A stretch of 48,228 nucleotides of DNA. Origin: an uncultured bacterium (GTDB taxonomy: Bacteria > Verrucomicrobiota > Kiritimatiellia > PWTM01). Shown here in pieces: positions 41,730 to 48,228 of this stretch. Position 1 is the first letter of the stretch. Every line of letters starts with the position of its first letter. A program made the translations under genes and the position numbers. The stretch spans positions 1 through 48,228 of the forward strand of contig CALLFZ010000044.1 of assembly GCA_938010045.1 (NCBI GenBank), read 5' to 3'. The notes beneath the pieces are model-generated. The model saw nothing but the letters and a program-made list of their open reading frames with translations, had not been told where the DNA came from and did no database searches.

Positions 41730-43202
41730 ATGCCTGTGAGTTTGTGTGTCGTTGACGAGCCCGGCGAATGGCCGCTGCAAGCGCCGAATCTTCAGGTGGT
41801 GTCGGCGCGCGAGTACCTGACCGACCCGCGCTATTCGAGTCTGCCACGATGCCGGGTCTACAACCTTTGTCGTTCCTACCGCTATCAGACGGCCGGCTAT
41901 TACGTCTCGCTGCTCGCGGAGGCGCGCGGGCACAAGCCGCTGCCGAACGTCGCGACGATGCAGGACCTCCGCTTCCCGTCCGTCGCCCGTGCAATGTCCG
42001 GCGACCTCGACGACGTGATGGACCGGGCGCTCGCACATCTTCAGAGCGGCCGCACCTCGCTGCCGGTCTACTTCGGGCGCAGTCTCAATGCGCGCTACGA
42101 TCGGCTCGCCCGCAGCCTGTTCAATCTGTTCCCCGTGCCGCTGCTCAAGGCGCATTTTGTTCGCGGCGAGGACGGTTGGGAACTGCATAGCGCGGTCGCG
42201 ATTTCGATGGACGAGGTGCCCGCGGCGCACCGCGAGGTCGTGCTCCAGCACGCGAACCAGTACTTCTCGCACCCCAGCGCTACCCGCTCGCGCAAGGCAC
42301 CCGCCCGCTACCGCATGGCGATCTTGCGCGACCGGAAGGATCCGACGCCACCCTCCGACGAGGAGGCTCTCGAACGGTTCTGCGACGCCGCCGAACGGCT
42401 GCGCATCTCGGCCGAACTGATCAGCGAGGACGACTACGGCGAGCTTGCGGAGTTCGACGCGCTCTTCATCCGCGAGACCACCGCCGTCAACAATCCCACC
42501 TACCGCTTCGCGCGGCGCGCCGAGGCGGAGGGGCTCGTGGTCATTGACGATCCCGACTCGATCGTGAAGTGTACCAACAAGGTGTTCCTCGCCGAGCTGC
42601 TGCGGCGCCACGACATCCCGATCCCCACCACGTTGATTCTCCATCGGAACAACGTGGACGAGGTCCGCCGGACGCTCGGTCTGCCGATCGTGCTCAAACA
42701 GCCGGACTCGGCCTTCTCACTCGGCGTCGTGCGGGTGGACACCGACGAGCAGTACATCGAGCAAACCCGCCGCCTACTCGAAACCTCGGATTTGCTCATC
42801 GCGCAGGAATATGTCCGGACCGACTTTGACTGGCGAATTGGCATTCTCGACCGCCGTCCGCTGTTCGCCTGCCAGTACTTCATGGCGCGCAACCACTGGC
42901 AGGTGTACCACCACCACGGCAACGGTGAGGCGGCGTATGGCCCCTACAAGGCCCTGCCGGTGGAGCTGGCCCCGCGCCGCGTTGTGCAGACGGCATTGCG
43001 CGCCGCAAACCTCATCGGACAGGGCTTCTACGGCGTCGACCTCAAGGTCGTCAACGGCCGCTGTTACGTCATCGAGGTCAACGACAACCCAAGCGTCGAA
43101 AGCGATGTTGAGGACCGCGTGCTTCGCGAGACGCTGTACGATCGGGTCATGGAGGTGTTTTTGAAGCGCCTCGATGAGCGGCGCGAGGGCCGCGAGGCCT
43201 GA
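41730..43202 (+). CDS. RimK-like ATP-grasp ligase with RLAN-type N-terminal domain
   Basis: 490 residues. The first 200 residues (including YNLCRSYRYQTAGYYVSLLAEARGHKPLPN) match the RimK-like ATP-grasp N-terminal (RLAN) domain. The ATP-grasp part starts near RYRMAILRDRKDPTPPSDEE. It includes IVKCTNKVFLAELLRRHDIPIP, LPIVLKQPDSAFSLGV, and a metal/ATP site GVDLKVVNGRCYVIEVNDNPSVESD. Such enzymes join an amino acid (often glutamate) to a protein or metabolite carboxylate. Proteins with RLAN are often next to an N-acetyltransferase or peptidase gene; neither is here, so the substrate is unknown. ATG 41730 has GGAG 9 bases upstream. Confidence 0.87.
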   Translation: MPVSLCVVDEPGEWPLQAPNLQVVSAREYLTDPRYSSLPRCRVYNLCRSYRYQTAGYYVSLLAEARGHKPLPNVATMQDLRFPSVARAMSGDLDDVMDRALAHLQSGRTSLPVYFGRSLNARYDRLARSLFNLFPVPLLKAHFVRGEDGWELHSAVAISMDEVPAAHREVVLQHANQYFSHPSATRSRKAPARYRMAILRDRKDPTPPSDEEALERFCDAAERLRISAELISEDDYGELAEFDALFIRETTAVNNPTYRFARRAEAEGLVVIDDPDSIVKCTNKVFLAELLRRHDIPIPTTLILHRNNVDEVRRTLGLPIVLKQPDSAFSLGVVRVDTDEQYIEQTRRLLETSDLLIAQEYVRTDFDWRIGILDRRPLFACQYFMARNHWQVYHHHGNGEAAYGPYKALPVELAPRRVVQTALRAANLIGQGFYGVDLKVVNGRCYVIEVNDNPSVESDVEDRVLRETLYDRVMEVFLKRLDERREGREA

Positions 43203-43642
43203 ACCGCGCGATCCGCCGGGCGCCGCTGCGGTTCGGCGCGACCCGCCCACCCTCGAGCGTCAAGAACGCTGGCATCTGACCGCCGCCCGCTACGACAAGG
43301 GCCATACCGTAGCCGCGTGCTGTTGCGCGGTTTTGGACAGTGGTGCCACGCGAAGTGCGGCCAAACGGAGCACGGCACCGCTTGGGCCTGTCGCTTAGCG
43401 GCCTGTCCATGCGGCATCATCGGAACGCTGGACGGCTGTTGCCAGACCAGCCAGCGCGGCGTAGCGGCTGGACGGCCAGGCCGACGCCCTCCCAAGCCAG
43501 CGGCCTCTCGCGATTCGCCAGCCGCTGAGACACGCCCGCGTCCCAGCGGTCCAGATCAAGGCGCCGGGGCTCGCGCTCCTTCCGCCGCGCCGCTCGACAC
43601 TCGGTCGGGAACCCGCTACATCGCGAGGTGGGATCCATCGCA
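43203..43642. other. Intergenic region of about 440 bases
   Basis: No gene or clear repeat is supported. Minus-strand frames here are Arg/Pro-rich and lack a recognisable family or ribosome site. The right end holds GAGGTGGGA before the GntP start. Confidence 0.45.
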
Positions 43643-44989
43643 ATGGAATCGCGACTTTGGTTGGCGCCCGTCCTCGGCGTCGCATTGCTGCTGGTGCTGA
43701 TTCTGAGATTCCGGATTCAAGCGTTCCTGGCGCTGATCCTCTCGAGCGTCGTGGTGGGGCTCACCGCGGGGATGAAGCCGGCCGCGTTGCTGGCCAGTCT
43801 CCAGTCCGGCATGGGCAACACGCTGGGATTCGTCGCCACGGTCGTGGGGCTCGGCGCGATGCTCGGGCAGATCCTCGAGTCGTCGGGTGGCGCCCAGGCG
43901 CTCGCCGCGGCCCTTCTGCGACGCTTTGGGATCGAGCGCGCGCCACTCGCACTGATGCTCGCCGGTTTCTGCATCGCGATTCCCGTTTTTTTCGATGTCG
44001 GCTTCATCATCCTCGTACCGGTGGTGACAGCCCTGGCCGCCGCCACGGGCCGCTCGATCCTGCACTACGCGATTCCGCTGCTGGCGGGTCTCGCCGTCAC
44101 CCATAGTTTCGTCCCGCCGACGCCCGGGCCGGTCGCGGTCGCGGAAATCCTCAAAGCCGACCTGGGCTGGGTGATCGTGCTTGGCATCGCGACCGGTTTG
44201 CCGACCGCGCTCCTCGCCGGACCGGTGTTCGGCGCGTGGATCGGGGCGCGCGTGGTGGGATCGCCGCCGATGCTTTCCACCTCGGAGGACGCCGCGCCGC
44301 GGGACGAGCCGCCGTGGCCAACGGTCGCCGCGATCCTCGCGCTGCCGCTGGCGCTGATCGTCGCCAACACCGTGAGTCAGTTGCTCGTCAGACGCGGCCT
44401 CGTCGCGGAGGGATGGATCTCGAGCGCGGTCGGATTCGTCGGGCATCCGTTCATTGCGCTGCTCATCTCGACGTTCGTGGCGCTGGATGCGCTCGGCCGG
44501 CGCCGCGGCCGGACCGCCCACGAACTGATGGAGCTGTGCGTGCGGTCGCTCGCGCCGGCGGGCGTGATCATTCTGATCACCGGAGCCGGCGGCATGCTGA
44601 AACAGGTGCTTGTGGACAGCGGCGTCGGTGGGGAAATGGCGAGGATCTTCAGCCGATTCGCGCTGCCCCCGATCGTGCTCGGTTGGCTGCTGGCGGCCGT
44701 CGTTCGCGTCGCGCAAGGGTCCTCCACCGTGGCCATGATCACCGCGGCGGGGATTCTCGCGCCGATGATCGAGACGGCCGATCTCTCGGAACCTCATCGC
44801 GCGCTCGTCGTGCTCGCGATCGCAGCAGGCGCGACCATCCTCTCGCACGTCAACGACAGCGGCTTCTGGTTGGTGGGCCGCTACTGCGGTTTGAATGAGC
44901 GCCAGACTCTGCAATCGTGGACCGTAATGGAAACGATTGTCGCGGTCGCAGGCTTGGCGACGATTCTCGTGGCGAGCCTGCTGGTTTGA
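43643..44989 (+). CDS. GntP-family gluconate/sugar-acid:H+ symporter
   Basis: 448 residues with 12-14 hydrophobic segments. Family marks include GMGNTLGFVATVVGLGAMLGQILESSGGAQALA near the N-terminus (read as two blocks), IPVFFDVGFIILVPVV, HSFVPPTPGPVAVAEIL, and the C-terminal VAQGSSTVAMITAAGILAP and SHVNDSGFWLVGRY. These closely follow GntP/GntT/IdnT. It imports gluconate or a related aldonate or hydroxy acid with protons. GAGGTGGGA precedes ATG 43643 by about 10 bases; GTG 43628 is in frame. No gluconate kinase is adjacent, so the substrate is open. Confidence 0.93.
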   Translation: MESRLWLAPVLGVALLLVLILRFRIQAFLALILSSVVVGLTAGMKPAALLASLQSGMGNTLGFVATVVGLGAMLGQILESSGGAQALAAALLRRFGIERAPLALMLAGFCIAIPVFFDVGFIILVPVVTALAAATGRSILHYAIPLLAGLAVTHSFVPPTPGPVAVAEILKADLGWVIVLGIATGLPTALLAGPVFGAWIGARVVGSPPMLSTSEDAAPRDEPPWPTVAAILALPLALIVANTVSQLLVRRGLVAEGWISSAVGFVGHPFIALLISTFVALDALGRRRGRTAHELMELCVRSLAPAGVIILITGAGGMLKQVLVDSGVGGEMARIFSRFALPPIVLGWLLAAVVRVAQGSSTVAMITAAGILAPMIETADLSEPHRALVVLAIAAGATILSHVNDSGFWLVGRYCGLNERQTLQSWTVMETIVAVAGLATILVASLLV

Positions 44990-45050
44990 CGGGCGCCCTG
45001 CACGCGGGGCGGCGTTGCTGTCCCCGCCGGCCTCGCGCAAAGCTCGCAGA

Positions 45051-45320
45051 TCAGCGAACGATCGGCTTCGGCGGAGTCGGGGGTGGCTCGGGAATCCGCG
45101 GCTGTCTGGGATCCGGCACGCGGGGCACGTTCGGCGGCCGCTCGGGAAGCCGCGGAATGCCCGGCCGCCAAGGGGGAGGCGCGGGGCGACGCGCCACCCG
45201 CTCGAGGGCGGGCCTCTCGTCCGTGGGTTTCCAGCTCGCGGACGCGGCGAAGCGCGCCGGGGCCGAATACGGCAGGATCGCGATCGCGCCGATCGCCAGC
45301 ATGTGCGCGCTTTGACGCAT
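45051..45320 (-). CDS. Small proline-rich exported peptide
   Basis: 89 residues. MRQSAHMLAIGAIAILPYSAPARFA is a plausible signal peptide; the rest is dominated by proline and arginine in short repeats such as RLPERPPNVPRVPDPRQP and RIPEPPPTPPKP, resembling a cell-wall-spanning linker. No family is recognised. It converges with the GntP gene and sits 41 bases downstream of the EamA gene's stop on the same strand. The reading frame is open over a longer stretch of GC-rich sequence, so coding status is moderately uncertain. Confidence 0.5.
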   Translation of the reverse strand: MRQSAHMLAIGAIAILPYSAPARFAASASWKPTDERPALERVARRPAPPPWRPGIPRLPERPPNVPRVPDPRQPRIPEPPPTPPKPIVR

Positions 45321-45361
45321 CGGCCTGTCCGCCGTTGTGGTATGAGCATTTGGCCTTAGGG

Positions 45362-46393
45362 TCAACCCAGTGTCAAGTCGTTCGTGGGACATGAGGGACC
45401 GCGACAGTGGCCGTCGCCCCCGCTGGGGGTCCCCGTGACAGGAGAGCGGTCCGGCGGAAATGCCGGCGCCGGCGTTCCAGCGGCATTGGCCGTTGATGGG
45501 GAGGTGGTAGGGGCCGCGCGGATTGCGAGCACCGCACCGGCCACCAGCAGCACCGCGGCCGGATAGAACCGGGGCGCCGGCAGCTCGCCGGTCAGCGCCC
45601 AGGCCAGTGCGCCGGCGAACACGAACTGAGTGAGATTCGCGAGCGTGACCGTCTGTGGGCGCAGGAACCGCACCGCATAGAGCAGCGCGCTGTGGCCGAT
45701 GACCGTCGGCCCGAGGCCGAGGGCGAGCGCAATCAGTGTTTCCCGGCGCAGATCGAGATCCGGCGGGGACGGCCGCGCCAGCGCCACCGGCAGACACGTC
45801 AGCGCCGCCATCGCGTAGAGCGGCACGACGAACGCCCACAGCCCCGAGCCGTGACGGCGTGCTCGACCGAGCACCAAGTAGGCCGCGAAGAACACCATCG
45901 AACCTAGACACGTGAGATCGCCGAACAACGTGCGGCGGTCGACGTGAAAATCGCCCGCGACCAATAGCGCAACGCCAGCCAAGCCCAGCAGCGTTCCGCG
46001 TATCTCGCCGCGCGTGATCCGCTCTCCGAGGATCGCGTGCGCAAAGAACGGCACGATCGCCGGGGCGAGGTTCACCAGAAGCGTCGCGTTCGCGACCGAG
46101 GTCATGCGCACGCCGGCGAGGAAGGTCATGAAATGGACGCCGAGCAGAACGCCCGGCCAGAACGCGGCCTTCAGATCGGCCCGAAGCGCCGGCCAGCCGC
46201 CGCCGCGCCGCTCGGCTCGCCACCACGGCAACAGCGCGGTCGCCGCGATCGCGACGCGCGCGGCGGCCAGATGCACGGGATCCATCCGGCCGGCCTGGAT
46301 CAAGTTCGCGGCCGTCGCGCAGACGAGGATCCCCAGCCACATTACGATGTGGGCCTTGCGCATGGGGCGTTCACGGTATCCGGTTTGGACCAT
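45362..46393 (-). CDS. EamA-family (DMT) transporter
   Basis: 343 residues with about ten membrane segments in two EamA repeats. The first repeat ends VANATLLVNLAPAIVPFFAHAILGERITRGEIRGTLLG and the second HSALLYAVRFLRPQTVTLANLTQFVFAG followed by a Pro-rich tail; each is quoted here only as its key region. Such proteins export amino acids, nucleosides or other metabolites. Start ATG 46393 follows GAGGG by 8 bases; ATG 46363 (MRKAHIVMWLG) is 10 residues later and also plausible. The hydrophilic C-terminal 35 residues are unusual for the family and may reflect an extended reading frame. Confidence 0.86.
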   Translation of the reverse strand: MVQTGYRERPMRKAHIVMWLGILVCATAANLIQAGRMDPVHLAAARVAIAATALLPWWRAERRGGGWPALRADLKAAFWPGVLLGVHFMTFLAGVRMTSVANATLLVNLAPAIVPFFAHAILGERITRGEIRGTLLGLAGVALLVAGDFHVDRRTLFGDLTCLGSMVFFAAYLVLGRARRHGSGLWAFVVPLYAMAALTCLPVALARPSPPDLDLRRETLIALALGLGPTVIGHSALLYAVRFLRPQTVTLANLTQFVFAGALAWALTGELPAPRFYPAAVLLVAGAVLAIRAAPTTSPSTANAAGTPAPAFPPDRSPVTGTPSGGDGHCRGPSCPTNDLTLG

Positions 46394-46512
46394 CCTGCCA
46401 ACCCTCGCTCCACCCCCCGTGGACCGAGCAGGGGCGGCCGGCACCGAGGGCGCGTGCTCGACGTGGGTCTGCCGGCGCGGCATCATCGCAGAATGCGGGG
46501 GGTCGTCCGATT

Positions 46513-47133
46513 GTGGTCAGCCGGGTGAGCAGTGATCGCGATCTTCACGAGCACGGCGCTGAAGAAGCGGCCGGCGGCGGGCGTATCCGGGGTGAGCGGG
46601 GTCCCGGCCCAGACCCGTCGTCCCCGCCGTCCGCGGATGGCGGGCCGACGCTCGAGGCGGTGATCCGTGAACAGGAGCGGCCACTGTTGAGGTACGCCTC
46701 GCGAATCGTGCGCGACCCCACCGCTGCACAGGACATTGTGCAGACGACGTTGATCCGTCTGTGTGCGCATTGGACGGCGCTCTCGGCGACTCCGGGGCGG
46801 ATCGTACCGTGGCTCTACCGCACTGCGCACAATGCCGCGGTGGACCACATCCGCCGCGAGGAGCGTCATCGCCGGGCCGCCGAAACCATGGCCCACGAGG
46901 CCTCGAGCAGCTGCTCGGCGGCCCAGCCCGACGAACGACGCCGCGCGATCGAGAACGAGCTGGGCCGTCTCTCCGAGGGCGAACGCGAAGTGCTGTTGCT
47001 GCGGTTGGATGCCGGGCTGTCGTACCAGCAAATCGCCGAGGTCACCGGCCGGACGGTTGGCAACGTTGGCTGCCTGCTGCACAACGCGGTTCGCCGGCTG
47101 GCCGCCGCGCTGAAGGCTCGGGGGGAACTTTGA
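46513..47133 (+). CDS. ECF-type RNA polymerase sigma factor
   Basis: 206 residues. After a variable 45-residue leader, region 2 runs from LEAVIREQERPLLRYASRIV through DPTAAQDIVQTTLIRLCAHW to WLYRTAHNAAVDHIRREERH. Region 4 is LGRLSEGEREVLLLRLDAGL followed by SYQQIAEVTGRTVGNVGCLL, a helix-turn-helix that reads the -35 element. There is no region 3, as in ECF factors. The GTG at 46513 is given; GTG 46525 is in frame. It is 1 base upstream of the zinc-finger anti-sigma gene, the usual sigma/anti-sigma arrangement. Its regulon is unknown. Confidence 0.92.
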   Translation: MVSRVSSDRDLHEHGAEEAAGGGRIRGERGPGPDPSSPPSADGGPTLEAVIREQERPLLRYASRIVRDPTAAQDIVQTTLIRLCAHWTALSATPGRIVPWLYRTAHNAAVDHIRREERHRRAAETMAHEASSSCSAAQPDERRRAIENELGRLSEGEREVLLLRLDAGLSYQQIAEVTGRTVGNVGCLLHNAVRRLAAALKARGEL

Positions 47134-47134
47134 C

Positions 47135-48228
47135 GTGACCGCGCCGCACCGCTGCGACGAGATCGAGCCGAAACTGACCGCCTGGCTCGACGGCGAGCTG
47201 CCGCCTGATGAGGCGCGCGAAGTGGCCGAACACATTCAGCGCTGTGCCGCGTGCCGTGCGACCGCGGAAGAACAGCAGCGCGCGATGCGGATCATCGCCG
47301 AAGCGCTTCGCGCGGCGCCGGCGCCCGAGCCGCTCACGGCCGAACGCCGGGCCGCCGTATGGGGGGCGGTTCGTCGGGCCGCGTGCCCGGCGGCGGCCCC
47401 TTGGTGGCGCGGACTCGCGTGGGCGGCCGGTCTTCTACTCGTGCTCGGCGGACTGCATTGGGCCTCGATGGTGGGGCACCGCCCCGTGGAGGTCGAAATG
47501 GCGGCCCCAGCGGCGAAAGAAGAGTTGGCCTCCTCGGAGAATCGTGCGGTTGCGGCGCGGGCGGCCAGCGGCGAGGGGGGAGGCGCCGTCGCCGAAAGCC
47601 ACACCGATGAAGCGATGCTGCAAGCGACGGTACCGAGAACGGCACCGATGGTCGGGGTCGCGGCCGACGCGCAGCCGCTTTCGGCGCCTGTCGCAGAGCG
47701 AAAACTAAAAAACCCGACGCCGTCCGCGGCGGCGCCGCCGGCGGATCGCGCCGTGAAACTGCAAGCCAAGCGGATGGAGGATGCGGCCTCAGCTCCAGAG
47801 GTGTCGGCGCGGAATGGGCGCGAATCCTCAGCTCCTCGAGAAGCGCGTTCAGCCCGAAGGCTGGAATCGTTGCGTACCTCGGAAACCGAACTTCGGGAAG
47901 CACCGAAACCGCGTCAGGGGGCTGCTCACGCGGCGTCCGCGGGCGGTGCGCTGCCGGTACCCGTGGTCGCATCCGACAGGCTTGAGGCAACCGATCGGCC
48001 GGCCTTAGCCCGGCGGAGAACCGACGAGTGGGAGGCCCCTGCGCCACCGGGGGTCGCGCCCGCAAACGAGTCCGACCGCAGTGACATGGTTGAGCTGAAG
48101 CTCGAGTTACCGAAGCCGATGTTTGTGGGCACGCCGGTGCCGGTGAAGGTGCCGAATTTGGAGCCGGCGGGGACGAAGCCGCCGGTGGTGATGCTGCCGA
48201 AGGATGCGGCGGTGAATGTGGCGCGGGG
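47135..48228 (+). CDS. Zinc-finger anti-sigma factor with long C-terminal extension (partial)
   Basis: Open from GTG 47135 to the window end (364 codons, no stop). The N-terminal cytoplasmic zf-HC2 domain has CDEIEPKLTAWLDGELPPDE and His33-x3-Cys37-x2-Cys40 (HIQRCAAC), which holds the sigma factor. One membrane helix follows (WRGLAWAAGLLLVLGGLHW). Then comes a long Ala/Pro/Arg/Glu-rich exported linker, ending in ELPKPMFVGTPVPVKVPNL and a conserved-looking segment VMLPKDAAVNVARG that may begin a further domain. Such tails could sense envelope state. It partners the ECF factor 1 base upstream. Confidence 0.88.
   Translation, partial: MTAPHRCDEIEPKLTAWLDGELPPDEAREVAEHIQRCAACRATAEEQQRAMRIIAEALRAAPAPEPLTAERRAAVWGAVRRAACPAAAPWWRGLAWAAGLLLVLGGLHWASMVGHRPVEVEMAAPAAKEELASSENRAVAARAASGEGGGAVAESHTDEAMLQATVPRTAPMVGVAADAQPLSAPVAERKLKNPTPSAAAPPADRAVKLQAKRMEDAASAPEVSARNGRESSAPREARSARRLESLRTSETELREAPKPRQGAAHAASAGGALPVPVVASDRLEATDRPALARRRTDEWEAPAPPGVAPANESDRSDMVELKLELPKPMFVGTPVPVKVPNLEPAGTKPPVVMLPKDAAVNVAR

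Noticed and set aside
43616-45349. 577-codon minus-strand open frame opposite the GntP gene
   Set aside because: Highly charged low-complexity shadow; the plus strand encodes a clear membrane transporter.

Overview
High-GC bacterial chromosome segment, with tight gene packing, many GTG/TTG starts and ATGA/GTGA/TTGA stop-start overlaps. No ribosomal RNA or other phylogenetic marker is present. Gene content (bifunctional fucokinase/GDP-fucose pyrophosphorylase, RNase HIII, a DUF4091/GH123-like hydrolase, other exported carbohydrate-active proteins, a zinc-finger anti-sigma factor with a long exported-type tail) fits the PVC group, perhaps a Verrucomicrobiota/Kiritimatiellota-like lineage. That is an inference from gene content, not a placement.

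Layout. 1-370: intergenic repeat copy, promoter and tRNA-Asp. 547-9384: surface-glycan and envelope genes: two GT4 glycosyltransferases, a phosphomannomutase/phosphoglucomutase, oligoribonuclease, a MORN-type exported protein, a zinc ribbon, a pseudopilin, two FHA proteins and UDP-glucuronate decarboxylase. A decayed membrane-protein gene lies in this stretch. 10043-13703: periplasm/envelope proteins (SurA-like isomerase, M48 lipoprotein protease, SH3 protein, 3D-domain lipoprotein, EF-hand protein). 13704-15263: gene-free stretch with a large hairpin and a composite repeat. 15264-17836: NikR, RdgB, MFS transporter. 17974-19130: decayed Gfo/Idh/MocA oxidoreductase. 19369-22198: an iron-uptake operon (DtxR-type regulator, FeoA, FeoB) with a recognisable promoter and iron-box-like operator. 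22232-31137: six reverse-strand genes, five joined by stop-start overlaps: nucleotide-sugar dehydrogenase, FKP, glycosyltransferase-methyltransferase fusion, RNase HIII, FAH-family enzyme, HemW. 31299-39465: permease, SGNH hydrolase and two very large exported carbohydrate-active proteins. 39533-40853: decayed clan GH-A glycosidase gene. 40854-41729: second composite repeat. 41730-48228: RimK-like ATP-grasp ligase, GntP permease, proline-rich peptide, EamA transporter, and an ECF sigma/anti-sigma pair whose second gene runs off the window.

Themes. (1) Nucleotide-sugar supply (phosphohexomutase, UDP-xylose synthase, UDP-sugar dehydrogenase, GDP-fucose salvage) together with glycosyltransferases points to fucose/xylose/uronate-containing surface glycans. 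(2) Exported glycosidase-like proteins suggest polysaccharide use. (3) Three genes are unmistakably decayed while their neighbours are intact. (4) The least explained signal is a ~95-bp intergenic repeat present three times, twice joined to an array of short GGTGCCTGTCCCC-type palindromic units. I found no CRISPR array, prophage, intact transposase or obvious defence system.
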